Of a DNA stretch of 38,026 nucleotides, positions 9,113 to 18,072 are shown one piece after another; positions within the stretch are counted from its first letter, which is position 1; every line of letters begins with the position of its first letter. The position numbers were made by a program, and so were the translations under genes. The notes beneath the pieces were generated by a model. The model saw nothing but the letters and a program-made list of their open reading frames with translations. It ran no database searches and was not told where the DNA came from. This stretch comes from Deltaproteobacteria bacterium (GTDB lineage Bacteria; Myxococcota; JACRCW01), in the NCBI GenBank assembly GCA_016218805.1, contig JACRCW010000086.1, positions 1 to 38,026 of the forward strand, written 5' to 3'.

Positions 9113-11856
9113 GGTGGATCCCCACTACAGCCCTGCTGCAGGCTGACTGCCTGCGCCGCCAGACGCTGACCCGGCGCGCCGGAATTCGCCAGCAGGCTTT
9201 GCGCCTCCTGGCCCAACTGGCACACGCGGTCCGGGCGCTGGCGCAACGCCTTCAGGGCGCTGGCCACCACCACCATGGAATCCGCGCGTTCCGTGGGGGC
9301 GGCGTGGGACGCTTCCCGGCTGCGGAGGGAGGCCTCCGCCAGCGTGAGGGCTTCCGGCGCTGCTCCTTGCCCCAGCAGTGCGCGCGCCAGCGCGCAACGA
9401 GCGGACGCGGTGTACTCGTTGTCCAGCCCCATCACGGCCTCCAGCCGGCTGAGGACCGCCCGGTAGCGCGCCACCGCCGGGCGGGTCTGACCCAGCTGCC
9501 TGAGCGCATCAGCGCCACCTTTCTGGCACAGCAGCGTGATGAGATGGTCCGAGCCCAACGTGGTGGCGGCGGCTCTGGCACAGCCGTCAAACTCGCGCAG
9601 GGCATCCTCCGGGCGGCCGCCCACCAACAGGGCGTCACCCAGGTTGTTGGTGGCGGTGAGACTGCGCGGGTGCGCGGCACCCACCGTTTCCCTGGTGAGG
9701 GTGCGGCTTGCCTCCATCAGCGCAAGCGCTTCCGGCAGCCGGCCCAGGCGCTTGAGTGCGAGGCCTTGATTGATCATGGGCACGGCCAGCAGCGGATGGT
9801 GCGGGCCCAGGTGGTCTGACAACCGCGCGGCCACGGCTTCAAACTGGTCCAGCGCAGCCTGCGCGTTTCCCTGCTTGAGCAGGAGGACGCCCAGTTCATT
9901 GTGAATGTCATCCTGCCCCATCCAGGACGCGCGCGCGCCGGCCCGCCACAACGTCAAGGCCCGGCGTTGATGCTCCTCCGCCAGCGTCCATTGTCCCTGG
10001 GCGCGCGCCACGCGGCCCGCGGCGTAACGCCAGATGAGTTCCGCGTCCTGTGGGTGGGTGGTGCGGCTGGCCAGGGATTGGGCCAGGCGGCCGGGCGGGA
10101 CCGCGGCGTCACGCTTGAGCGCCAGGGCGCCAAGCACCCAGTGCAGCTGCGTGAACGCGCGTTGGGCGTCGTCGTCGTCACCCATCTGGACGGCGGCTTC
10201 CGCGGCTTGCCACCAGCCAACTTCCGCCTCTGCGTACTTGCCCGCCGCCACGGCCGTGCGGGCCAGCAGTTCAGCAGCTTCATGTTGCAGCGGGAGATAG
10301 CCGGTCTGTTGCGCCCGTTGCTGCGCGGCCTGCGCCGCCTCAAACGCCTTGTGTGACTGGCCCGCCGTCAACCAGCCATCCACGCGCGCCAGCGTCTCCC
10401 TCACCCCACGAACCGCCGACGCCGCGGCCGCGTCCGCTGGCAGCCAGTCGCCTTGCTCGAGGCAGGCCCGCACGTCGGAGAGATGCGCCAGCGGCTGGAG
10501 ACCGCGCTCCAGTGCCAGGCCCTGGGGTTCCGTCACCTGGAGGAACGCCTCCACCTCCAGGGTGCGCTGCTGGAGGCAGTCGGTGGCCTGCGGCAACGGC
10601 GCCCACGCGTCACAGGTCCGCGCGCGGGCGGCTTCCCAGGACAACGCAAACGTCCGCAGTTGTTCCTGCGCGGCGGACCACACCGCGGCCGGGCCCGGGC
10701 CGTTGTTGACAAAGCGTTCCCGTGCTGCCGCCCATGACGGGCCACGCAGGACCGCATCCAGGTCACCCGCCGCGTCTTCACAGGCCGCATGGCGTTGTGC
10801 GCGGACCCCCACGGTGACGCCTGCCAGCAGCGTGACCACCAGGACCGCCGTCAGCGCCCTGGACAGGCGTGGTGACGCCTGGGGAGACAGGGCTGCGGCC
10901 ACGCTGGACATGGAGGCCAGGCGCTCCTGGGGCAAGGTGGACACTCCGCGCAGCAGCGTGCGCAACAGTGCATCGGGAACCTTGCGGCGCCCGCGTTGCG
11001 CCGCAGGCACGTCCTGCAAGGTCATCCCGGCCCTGGGAAGCACGCCCACCAGGACCTCCAGCGCGGTGGCACAGAACGCAAACTGGTCGGTGCACGCGCT
11101 GCCCCTTTCTCCTCGCCAAAGTTCCGGCGCCATGTACGCGGGGGTGCCGCCCCGCTTCTCCGCCGCCGCCGGTGCGCCGGCCGAGCCCTCCTCTTGGGCC
11201 AGGCCAAAATCTATGAGGCACGCGTGGCCATTGGCGCGTACCAGGATGTTGGCGGGCTTGATGTCACCGTGGACCAACCCGTTGGCGTGAACGGCGCCCA
11301 GGCCCTGCGCCACCTGGCGGAGGGTCTCCAGCAGCACGGGCGTGTCCGGTTTGTGGTGTCGTTGCCACGCATCCAGGGTGTGGCCCACCACGCGTTCCAT
11401 CACCAGCAACAGTTGTCCTTCCGCCCAGATGACGTCGTGGATGGGGACCACGTGCGGATGGACCACGCGGGCCAGCGCAGTGGCCTCTGCTTTGAGGCGC
11501 CGGTGCGCGTCCGGGGTCCGGTTGTGCAGTGCCACCACCTTGATGGCCACGCGCCGGTCCAGCACGGCGTCATACGCGGAATAGACCGCGCCCATGCCGC
11601 CGCGTCCCAGCAACTCCAGGATCACAAAGCGGCCCGCCAGGCGTTGGGGCGTGTGGACGGTGTTGGGCAGGTCGCTGGCGTCGGGCGTAGCGGGGGGGGC
11701 CGGTGCGCGGGAGAGTTCCGCCAGGACCTCGCGGCAGTCCCAGCAGGTGGCCAGGTGGTGGTCCAGCGCTTCCCGCGCGGCGGTTGGCAGGTCTCCCTGG
11801 ACGTAGGCGTCCAGCGCCGCGTCTTCCGGACAGCCTGTGGGTGGGTGGGTCGTCAT
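9109..11856 (-). CDS. Anti-sigma-like zinc finger / Ser-Thr kinase / TPR protein
   Basis: The 915-residue protein has four parts. Residues 1-50 carry a zinc-finger anti-sigma-type motif (HHLATCWDC, H-x3-C-x2-C). Residues about 70-325 form a Hanks-type kinase with G-loop (LGRGGMGAVY), catalytic Lys (VAIKV), catalytic loop VHGDIKPANILV, IDFG and APE motifs. A membrane helix follows (ALTAVLVVTLLAGVTVGV). The C-terminal 550 residues are helical, with tetratricopeptide-like repeats (for example LGVLLLKQGNAQAALDQFEAVAARL). The catalytic loop reads HGD instead of HRD, but the aspartate and lysine are kept, so activity is likely. It probably senses a signal through the TPR part outside the membrane and acts on the coupled ECF sigma factor encoded next. 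The zinc finger suggests direct sigma binding. Confidence 0.88.
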   Translation of the reverse strand: MTTHPPTGCPEDAALDAYVQGDLPTAAREALDHHLATCWDCREVLAELSRAPAPPATPDASDLPNTVHTPQRLAGRFVILELLGRGGMGAVYSAYDAVLDRRVAIKVVALHNRTPDAHRRLKAEATALARVVHPHVVPIHDVIWAEGQLLLVMERVVGHTLDAWQRHHKPDTPVLLETLRQVAQGLGAVHANGLVHGDIKPANILVRANGHACLIDFGLAQEEGSAGAPAAAEKRGGTPAYMAPELWRGERGSACTDQFAFCATALEVLVGVLPRAGMTLQDVPAAQRGRRKVPDALLRTLLRGVSTLPQERLASMSSVAAALSPQASPRLSRALTAVLVVTLLAGVTVGVRAQRHAACEDAAGDLDAVLRGPSWAAARERFVNNGPGPAAVWSAAQEQLRTFALSWEAARARTCDAWAPLPQATDCLQQRTLEVEAFLQVTEPQGLALERGLQPLAHLSDVRACLEQGDWLPADAAAASAVRGVRETLARVDGWLTAGQSHKAFEAAQAAQQRAQQTGYLPLQHEAAELLARTAVAAGKYAEAEVGWWQAAEAAVQMGDDDDAQRAFTQLHWVLGALALKRDAAVPPGRLAQSLASRTTHPQDAELIWRYAAGRVARAQGQWTLAEEHQRRALTLWRAGARASWMGQDDIHNELGVLLLKQGNAQAALDQFEAVAARLSDHLGPHHPLLAVPMINQGLALKRLGRLPEALALMEASRTLTRETVGAAHPRSLTATNNLGDALLVGGRPEDALREFDGCARAAATTLGSDHLITLLCQKGGADALRQLGQTRPAVARYRAVLSRLEAVMGLDNEYTASARCALARALLGQGAAPEALTLAEASLRSREASHAAPTERADSMVVVASALKALRQRPDRVCQLGQEAQSLLANSGAPGQRLAAQAVSLQQGCSGDPP

Positions 11857-12078
11857 CGGTGGGCCGCCGGAAGACCTTAAGTGGTCGCGCGCCCACCCAC
11901 CAGCGGATTTCGCCCCGTGTCGACGTCACCCGCGCGCACCCTGGTGGGGACAGCCAGGCGCCAGCGGGGGCGCCGGAACCGCGCTGCGGATCTCTCAGGA
12001 AAAGTTCTGCGACAACCCGCCAACCCTTGCGTCCAGGGGTGACGGCTCCGTGTGTTGGACGCCGTCAGGAGGCCACAC

Positions 12079-12690
12079 GTGGTGAAACCCCCCGCAGTGT
12101 CATGGCTGCCCGCGCGCTTTGGCGGCCGCTTACCCCTCGCCCTGACCCTGACCGTGTCCACCCTCCTGGGAGCCAACCTGGCGCAGGCCGAGCCGCTACT
12201 GGGCCCGCCCGGCGCCGCCGTGGCGCTGGTCAAGCGCCAGCCCGCGCCGCCGCCGGATGAACGCGAAGAAGATAACGCGTTCTTCAAAGCCCTCTACAAG
12301 GTCAACAGTTTCTACCCCGTGGTGCTGGACAAGGACCTGGAGCCGGAGGTGCGCAGCAAGGTGGTTCCGCTGTGGATCACCACGGTGTTTTGCGGTCCCT
12401 TCTTGGGTCCGCTGTGGATTCCCATGCTGATTGTCGGGGAGAATCCCGGGGCGGAGTACTTCATCAAGGAAGCGCTGATCGCGGTGGTGGTGGAGATGGC
12501 GGGGTACCTGCTGGGTGGAACCACCACGGCGTTTGCCGGCCTGGGCTCCATCATCATCGTGGCGCAGTTGCTGTATTTCTCTCCGGTCTCGCTGATTGAC
12601 GGCTATGACCGCGCGCTTAAGCGTCAACGGGCCAAGGCGGCGCGGCAGGATGGTCAGCCCAACCCGCGCAAGCGCAAAGCCGTCCGGTGA
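12079..12690 (+). CDS. Small exported/multi-pass membrane protein of unknown function
   Basis: The GTG at 12079 is chosen because a perfect AGGAGG (12067-12072) lies 6 nt upstream; the frame is open from 12052. The 203-residue product has a signal-peptide-like start (LPLALTLTVSTLLGANLAQAEP). A soluble stretch and three hydrophobic segments follow (PLWITTVFCGPFLGPLWIPM, LIAVVVEMAGYLLGG, LGSIIIVAQLLYFSPVSLI), then a very basic tail (about 30 residues rich in Lys and Arg). I do not recognise the family. It is divergent from the kinase gene across a roughly 220-bp spacer. Low TCGA content places it in the host-type left flank, the last intact gene before the island. Confidence 0.7.
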   Translation: MVKPPAVSWLPARFGGRLPLALTLTVSTLLGANLAQAEPLLGPPGAAVALVKRQPAPPPDEREEDNAFFKALYKVNSFYPVVLDKDLEPEVRSKVVPLWITTVFCGPFLGPLWIPMLIVGENPGAEYFIKEALIAVVVEMAGYLLGGTTTAFAGLGSIIIVAQLLYFSPVSLIDGYDRALKRQRAKAARQDGQPNPRKRKAVR

Positions 12691-12702
12691 CGGCGGACAC
12701 GA

Positions 12703-12981
12703 TCACGTCAGCCGTAGCGACCAACGCGAACGACACGAGGCTTGGTCCCTGGGCTCCAGGTCACTCAGCAGGGCGGCCATCTCCAGCACGGCCGTGCACG
12801 AATGCGTGAGCAGCGCCTTGCGTGCGCACAGGTTGCCCTCCAGCCACGCGTGGTAGCGCCGCGTGAACGGCCCGTCACCGGCCAGCGAGCGGGACTGCAG
12901 CGCCTCCTGCAGGTACGCGGTTTCGCGGCCCGTCAGAAAGGGCCGGTTGAAGGGCACGGGCGTCGTCGGTGCAGCGGTCAT
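12703..12981 (-). pseudogene. wecE: Truncated duplicate of wecE N-terminus
   Basis: The frame starts with the same MTAAPTTPVPFNRPFLTG as wecE. It matches for about 80 residues, with substitutions such as RRYHAWLEGNLCARK for RRCHAWLEGYLGARK, then runs into unrelated sequence (RDQASCRSRWSLRLT) and stops. All catalytic parts, including the PLP lysine, are missing, so it cannot be an active aminotransferase. The copied DNA spans 12741-13034 and includes the upstream region, so transcription may still start here. Confidence 0.9.
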
Positions 12982-13034
12982 CGGGGCTCCTGGGTGCGCG
13001 GGGCTGTAGCGCGCCCCGGCCGCGCGCGCCACGG
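12741..13034 (-). repeat. Partial wecE duplicate at the island's left edge
   Basis: About 96% identical to 7861-8154 in the same orientation. It sits exactly where TCGA-poor DNA gives way to TCGA-rich DNA, so it probably marks a recombination junction. Confidence 0.9.
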
Positions 13035-13292
13035 GACGCACATGGGCTGCGGGGCCGCGATCTGCGGAAGCAGCGCCGTCGTCGCCGCGTGCAGGCGCTG
13101 CGCCTCGGCGAGGGCCCGCTTCACCCGCGCGTTCACCGTCCGCCCGCCCATGGCGGAATGGCCCTGCACCGACCCGCGGGTGGGTGCCGCGCTGCGGCGG
13201 AAGATCCCGCCGCCGGACAAGTGCGCGCCGGCGAACGCGGGCGGTCCCGACGAGGCGTGCGAAAAGGAGGACCAGTCCCACCAGCCGGGATC
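13035..13292. other. Gene-free junction segment with a truncated open frame
   Basis: On the minus strand this stretch is open in one frame for about 80 residues (WSSFSHASSGPPAFAGAHL ... MGGRTVNARVKRALAEAQRL ... ALLPQIAAPQPM) and then passes into the wecE duplicate. It looks like an internal piece of a gene cut by the junction. I do not recognise it and find no start signal. No TCGA is seen here, so it may still be host-type DNA. Confidence 0.35.
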
Positions 13293-14549
13293 CTATGGGT
13301 CTTCCGCCTGGCGGACGGGCAACGTCATCGTGAAGGTCGTGCCGCGGCCGGGCGCGCTCTCCACGTCAAGCAACCCGGCGTTGGCCTCGACCAGCGCGTG
13401 GCTGATGGACAGCCCGAGCCCGGTCCCGGTGTCCTTGGTCGTGAAGTACGGCTCGAAGATCTTGGATTGGATCTCCACTGGGATGCCGGCACCTGAGTCC
13501 TTGACGTCGACGGCGAGGGCCTGGGCGCCGCGGAGCAGCGTTGGGCGCAATGCCAGGACGAGCGTTCCACCTCCCTCCATCGCATCCATGGCATTGCGCA
13601 CGAGGTTGATCAGCACCTGTTTCACCTGCGCCGGGTCCGCCCATACGATCGCAACCCGCGACTCCGCGGTGCGCTGCAGGACGATGCCCGCGGGACCGCG
13701 CACTGCCGCGGTCATCGCATCCACCTCGTCGAGAATCGCGCCCACGTCGACAGCCGAGGGCTCCGGATGCGGCGGCCGCGCGAACTGGAGGAATTGAGTA
13801 AGGACGCCCTCGAGGCGCTGCAGTTCGTCCAGGAGGATGCTGGCGAGACGGGCCTTGGGCGTGCTGGGCGGGATGTCCTCCACCAGCACCTCCGCACTTC
13901 CGCGGATGGAACTCAGCGGGTTGCGTATTTCGTGGGCGAGGCCCGCGCTGAGGTGACCAAGCGCGCTGAGTTTCTCGCTCCTGACCAGTTGGGTCCGCAC
14001 CCGGTCGCGTTCATCAAGGGCCGTCTCCAACCGGCGGGCCAGCGCCTCGGATTCGCGCAGCGCGCGCACCCACCGATCTGAGAGCATCCCTGCCAGCCAC
14101 CCCACACCGTGGAACACGGCAAGTTCCACGAACTTCTCTGCGCTGGGAGAAGGATCTCCGGACAGTGGCACGCCGAAGACGGAGTACGCCGCGGGATGGC
14201 CGGCCTCCGCCGTCACGTGACCGGCCAGGCCCGCGGCGTGGTCGTGGCCCATGAAGAACGCGTGGGGCAGGTAGGCCAGCGCGCAGCCGGCCGCCGCGAG
14301 CAGGCCGCCGCGCGCGCCGAAACCCACCGCGGCAACGACGATGGGTACGTAGTACAAGCGGCGGAGGAGGTTGTGGATGACCACAAAATCCATGGGCACG
14401 ATGACGTGGCCCACGGTGATGGCAACGGCGGTGGCTACGACCACCGCTCTGAGCCGCTGGTCCCGCCACAGTTGCGGGCGGGGGGGGAGCGGAATGAATG
14501 AGCCCGGCGCTCCAACCGGATGGGGTCCTTCGGTGGGCGACGTCAGCAT
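13293..14549 (-). CDS. Membrane sensor histidine kinase with His-rich loop
   Basis: The 418-residue kinase has several hydrophobic segments (about residues 33-52, 66-100 and 140-156) and a cytoplasmic HisKA domain with H-box AHEIRNPLSSIRGSAE (His206). An HATPase_c domain follows, with N-box (VLINLVRNAMDAMEGGG), G1 (KDSGAGIP), F-box (IFEPYFTTK) and G2 (GTGLGLSI). The ATG at 14549 has GGAGGGAG about 11 nt upstream and is preferred over a TTG at 14585. Residues 96-126, between membrane segments, contain HAFFMGHDHAAGLAGH and further histidines, a plausible metal-sensing site. It lies about 145 bp after the chemoreceptor-like gene on the same strand. I infer it phosphorylates the NtrC-type regulator encoded at 18073. 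Confidence 0.9.
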   Translation of the reverse strand: MLTSPTEGPHPVGAPGSFIPLPPRPQLWRDQRLRAVVVATAVAITVGHVIVPMDFVVIHNLLRRLYYVPIVVAAVGFGARGGLLAAAGCALAYLPHAFFMGHDHAAGLAGHVTAEAGHPAAYSVFGVPLSGDPSPSAEKFVELAVFHGVGWLAGMLSDRWVRALRESEALARRLETALDERDRVRTQLVRSEKLSALGHLSAGLAHEIRNPLSSIRGSAEVLVEDIPPSTPKARLASILLDELQRLEGVLTQFLQFARPPHPEPSAVDVGAILDEVDAMTAAVRGPAGIVLQRTAESRVAIVWADPAQVKQVLINLVRNAMDAMEGGGTLVLALRPTLLRGAQALAVDVKDSGAGIPVEIQSKIFEPYFTTKDTGTGLGLSISHALVEANAGLLDVESAPGRGTTFTMTLPVRQAEDP

Positions 14550-14693
14550 GCGGCGCAACTCCCTCCAATGCCCGGGCAACTGCAAGCCGTGCGTGCGCCG
14601 CAGCCATGCGCAACGAAGGGGCGCGCCCGACTGCGCCGCCCGGCCCTGAGAATGGCCTCCACGGCATGGCGCCGCGGATACCTCGCAGATTCC

Positions 14694-17154
14694 TCATGGT
14701 GCTGTTCCACCGGTGGGGCCCGCGGTGAAGCGCCCGGCCTCCCGTTGCAGGGCGCGAACCTGACCGCCGAGGCGCCCTACGGACACCTCCATCAGCCGGA
14801 CAGCGTCGAGGTTTCCACCGCTCGCGCGCTCCATGGTACCCACGGCGCGCGTGATGCTCGCAACGCCGTCGCGTTGGCGTTCCGTCGCTTCGCGGATGGC
14901 TCGCGTCATCCGCGACATTCCCGTGACCGCGCGTGAGGCGGACCCGCTGGCTTGGCTCTGCGCGCGCGAAGTGCTGTGAACTCGCGCACTGACCAGGTGC
15001 GCGTGATCGATGGCCTCGCGAATGCGCTGGCTTGCCTGCCCCTGTTCCCGGTTGGCCTGGGCGATTTGGTCGACCCGTTGGCGGAGCCGGGCGACGGTTG
15101 AACGCACGACGCGGCTGGCGTCTGCCTGGGCGGCCATGGCGGCGACGGTTTCCCCGAGTTTCTGATCGGACGGGCGCATTCCCGCAACGATTCCTGTCAA
15201 CGCCTCGTCCGATTGGCGGGCGCGCGCTTCTCCGTCCAGGGAATGCACCACACCCTGCCGCACGGCGTGCACTGCCTCATCGGTTTCACTCCTGATGGTG
15301 ATGATGAAGGCACCAATCTCGTGCGTTGCACTGCGGGTGCGCTCCGCCAGGTCCTTCATCTCGGCCGCCACCACCCCAAACCCGTGTCCCCGCGTACCCT
15401 CCTGCGCCGCCAGGATGGACGCATTCAGGGCCAGCAGGCTCGCCTGGCTCGCCAGCCGCTCGATCACTGACAGAATGCCGCCGATGCTCTCGACGCTGGT
15501 TGCCAGGCGCATGATGCGGTCAACTGCCAGTTCTGACGAAGCCGGGATGAGCGCCATCCCCGCCACCGTCTCCGCAACGGACTGCTGCCCGCGCTGCGCC
15601 TCCGCGAGCACCTCCGCCGCGATGGTGGCCGCCTCGGAGGTAATCTGCTCCACCGTCGCCGTTGTGCGCTCCATGGTCTCGGCACAACGCCCGGCCTCCG
15701 ACGCGGACAGGACCAGCGCGTCCACGTGGTCGCCCACTTCCGCGCTGGTGCCTGCAACCTCTTCGGTGGAGGTGGCTACCGATTCGAACGAACGTGCCAG
15801 GTCCTCAGCATGGGTGGCGACGTCTCGCGCCTGCGATGCAAGGGCGTCCACAAGCGTGCGCGTCTCGTCCGCTGAAACGTCCAGCGCGGCTGCGCTGCCG
15901 GCAACCCGTGTGATGGAGGCCTCCACTCGCGCCACGGCTTCCCGGCTTTCGCGGGCCTGATCGGCCAGGCCCCTCGTGGATTCGGTGAGGTCTGCCGAGG
16001 CGCGGCGCAGCTCCGAAGCAACGAGGTCCATCTCGCCCGCGGAGCCGCGCACGCTGCGCACGACGGCCGCCAGCGATTCGGTGAGGCGATTGAAGTCCCG
16101 CCCGAGCTGTCCGACTTCGTCCGCTACCGGCACGTCCAGCGGCCGCGTCAGGTCCCAGGTGGACGTCACGGACCGGACGTGGCGCCCCAATGAGAAGAAC
16201 AGCGCCACGCTCCGCCGCAGCGACACGAAATGGAAGAGACCCGACAGGATCATCAACCCGTCGAACACAACGATGATCGCAACAATGCCGCGCCACATGG
16301 CTGCGACGCGTGCGGTCACGTCGAGGTTCGAGCTCATCACACCCAACGTGGCGCCGGATGCGTCGGCCACCGGCGCCACACCCACGGCGTAGTGGCCGCC
16401 CGCAATTGCCCGCAGGTCCAACACCTCCTCCGCAAGGCCGCGCTCCAACAGGTCTGCCAGGGGAACGAACGCGGCCGACGCCGCGGAATCCGAGGAGGCG
16501 TTGAGCACCACCATTCCACCCGCGCTTCCGCGGGCAAGAAGTGCGGTGTCCGTGCCATGGGTGACCTTCATGCAATACAGGACGTCCTCCACATCCTGGG
16601 CCAGTTGGAGAAAGCCCACGGTACGTCCCTCCGCGACCACGAGCCCGGTGCTACGCAGAACGAAGGAGGCACCTGCCACCTCAAGACCGGAGACGGGCCC
16701 AGGGAGGATGCGGCGTGGGCGGCGAGTGCTGCCGCCAGTGGCGAGCCCGCCTGCCCGGGCGCGTGGGCCCGCGCCAGGGCGGTTCCATCCAGCGCGAAGA
16801 AGGACAGCTCGCTGACATGGTGATGCGCCCTGAGGTCCTCGAACACAGGGGCAACAGCGCGCAGCAAGTCCGCAGCTCTCCCCGCTGCCAAGGCGCGCGA
16901 ACCGCCTCCATGCGGGTGAGTCCGGCAAAGGCGAGCGCCAGCCCGGACGCGTCGCGCGCAAGGATCGCGCGGAAGAGGGCGGCCTGACTGCGTGGCATGT
17001 CCCGGAGTTCGTCCTCCAGTTGCTGCCGTTGAGCGTTGTAGGCCAAACGCGTCACCACCACCGTGGTGGTGACGAACAGGAAGGCGACTGCGGCGGCGAT
17101 CCGCCTGCGCATGCGGCGGGGCGGTCCCGCCGGGAAGTCCGGCCGCGGTCTCAT
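14694..17154 (-). pseudogene. Methyl-accepting chemoreceptor-like sensor, two frameshifts
   Basis: The protein is spread over three frames. The first (from an ATG at 17154, or 17112) gives an N-terminal membrane helix (RRIAAAVAFLFVTTTVVVTR) and helical sensor start to RMEAVRA, near 16895. The second covers ADLLRAVAPVFEDLRAHH ... SFFALDGTALARAHAPGQ to about 16700. The third runs from PVSGLEVAGASFVLRSTG through a second membrane helix, a HAMP-like region and a long coiled-coil signalling domain with the hairpin tip LASQASLLALNASILAAQEG and HGFGVVAAEMKDLAERT. Each switch equals loss of one base (near CCTTGG and GGGCCC), so either two sequencing errors or true inactivation. Chemoreceptors signal to CheA through CheW; no che genes are in the window. 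A sigma-54 promoter ends just before the start codon. Confidence 0.8.
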
Positions 17155-17166
17155 GTCACCAAAGGA

Positions 17167-17182
17167 AGCATCGTGCGTGCCA
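17167..17182 (-). promoter_or_regulatory. Sigma-54 promoter P1 (chemoreceptor-like gene)
   Basis: On the minus strand it reads TGGCACGCACGATGCT, matching the -24 (TGGCACG) and -12 (TTGCW) elements with GG-N10-GC spacing. The ATG at 17154 lies 14 nt after the -12 C, so the mRNA would have almost no leader. Confidence 0.7.
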
Positions 17183-17243
17183 TGCAGCGGCGGTGCGCTC
17201 CTCTGGGGCGCGCATGGACGCGAGCCCGCCGAACACAAGTGGC

Positions 17244-17277
17244 GGATAGTCGTTAGCGGCCGATGGAGAATACTCTC
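17244..17277. promoter_or_regulatory. Upstream activator site A, shared by divergent P1 and P2
   Basis: It contains GGATAGTCGTTAG (17244-17256) and GAGAATACTCTC (17266-17277). Its centre (about 17260) lies 80 bp from the -24 GG of P1 and 81 bp from that of P2, the usual distance for an NtrC-type activator. Related motifs occur at 21961, 27184 and 35294. Confidence 0.55.
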
Positions 17278-17339
17278 ACCCGCACATGGCCACCGGCCCG
17301 ATCCCGAACCATTCCTTCCCCAATCCGGCTCTCACGGTG

Positions 17340-17355
17340 TGGCACGGTGAGTGCG
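17340..17355 (+). promoter_or_regulatory. Sigma-54 promoter P2 (lipoprotein gene)
   Basis: TGGCACGGTGAGTGCG: a perfect -24 element and a GTGC -12 element, with exact GG-N10-GC spacing. Transcription would start near 17366, giving about a 40-nt leader with AGGAGG at 17390-17395. Confidence 0.75.
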
Positions 17356-17404
17356 TGACACTTGCCATCGCGGAGGTTCTTCCGCGCCCAGGAGGTCTGA
17401 CCGA

Positions 17405-17896
17405 ATGAACCGCGTGACGTTGTTTGGGGGGCTGTTGCTGGCCGGTTGCGGGGCGGGCTCGAACGTGGATGTGGAGGCGTACCGCGCCGCCAACCGTGAG
17501 GTCGCCGCGTCAGTCCAGTTGCACCGGGACCGCTCCAGGACCGCCACCACCACGCAGGACTGTGCGGACGAGCAACGCCGCTATGACGCCGACGTGCGGC
17601 CGAAGGTGGAGCGTGTCCGGACCCTGAGCGACGGCATGGACGGGTGCATGCGGTCGAGCGGAAGGCCCGAGTGGGCGGACATGGGGCGCATGTGCGATTC
17701 CATGATGGGTGAGTTGGACCGCTACGGATCGTCGGCGTGCGGATCGTCCGACCAGGGCGCGAACCGCACGGACGCGAACCGCCACTGCGACGTCATGGAC
17801 GGCTACACGGCGCGCGAGAATGAGCGAGCGGACAACGCCGGCCAGTGCGGGGCCGCGAACGGCGGCGGCATGATGGGCGGCGGTGGAATGATGTAA
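17405..17896 (+). CDS. Small lipoprotein with Met/Gly-rich tail, probable metal binder
   Basis: The 163-residue product has a clear lipobox (LLLAGC, Cys about 15), so it is lipid-anchored outside the cytoplasm. The helical body has spaced cysteines and methionines (TQDCADEQRRYDADVRPKVE, GMDGCMRSSG, MGRMCDSMMGELDR, DANRHCDVMDGY). The protein ends NGGGMMGGGGMM. Met/Cys/His clusters of this kind usually bind Cu(I) or Ag(I) in the periplasm, which fits the CusCBA operon in the same island. The start is fixed by AGGAGG 9 nt upstream and the lipobox position. It is transcribed divergently from the chemoreceptor-like gene from a shared activator site. The family is not recognised; metal binding is inferred. 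Confidence 0.8.
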   Translation: MNRVTLFGGLLLAGCGAGSNVDVEAYRAANREVAASVQLHRDRSRTATTTQDCADEQRRYDADVRPKVERVRTLSDGMDGCMRSSGRPEWADMGRMCDSMMGELDRYGSSACGSSDQGANRTDANRHCDVMDGYTARENERADNAGQCGAANGGGMMGGGGMM

Positions 17897-18029
17897 CGTT
17901 CGCCGTGCCACGCCCTCTCCGCGCGTTCCGGGCCGGCCTGCGTCTGCTCGCGGTCATCCGGAAGCATCATGAGTGACGGCCCGACGAGGAACGGGCGCTG
18001 CAACGGGTCGGCTGCCGCGTGGCCTGGCG

Positions 18030-18045
18030 TGGCACGCGCCGTGCG
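18030..18045 (+). promoter_or_regulatory. Sigma-54 promoter P3 (response regulator, likely autoregulated)
   Basis: TGGCACGCGCCGTGCG matches -24/-12 with exact spacing and ends 27 nt before the ATG at 18073. No copy of the GAATAGTC-type motif is obvious upstream, so activation may be weaker or act from site A about 770 bp away. Confidence 0.65.
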
Positions 18046-18072
18046 GGTCCAGTGACCAAGGAGCCCCCAGGT

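Noticed and set aside
12703..13281. An intact second aminotransferase or fusion gene read through the wecE duplicate
   Set aside because: The frame has only the first 80 or so wecE residues, then unrelated sequence; the upstream extension lies in duplicated non-coding DNA.
14550..14693. Possible separate sigma-54 promoter before the first histidine kinase
   Set aside because: Only a GC-rich GG-N10-GC coincidence without the -24/-12 consensus bases. Cotranscription with the chemoreceptor gene is simpler.
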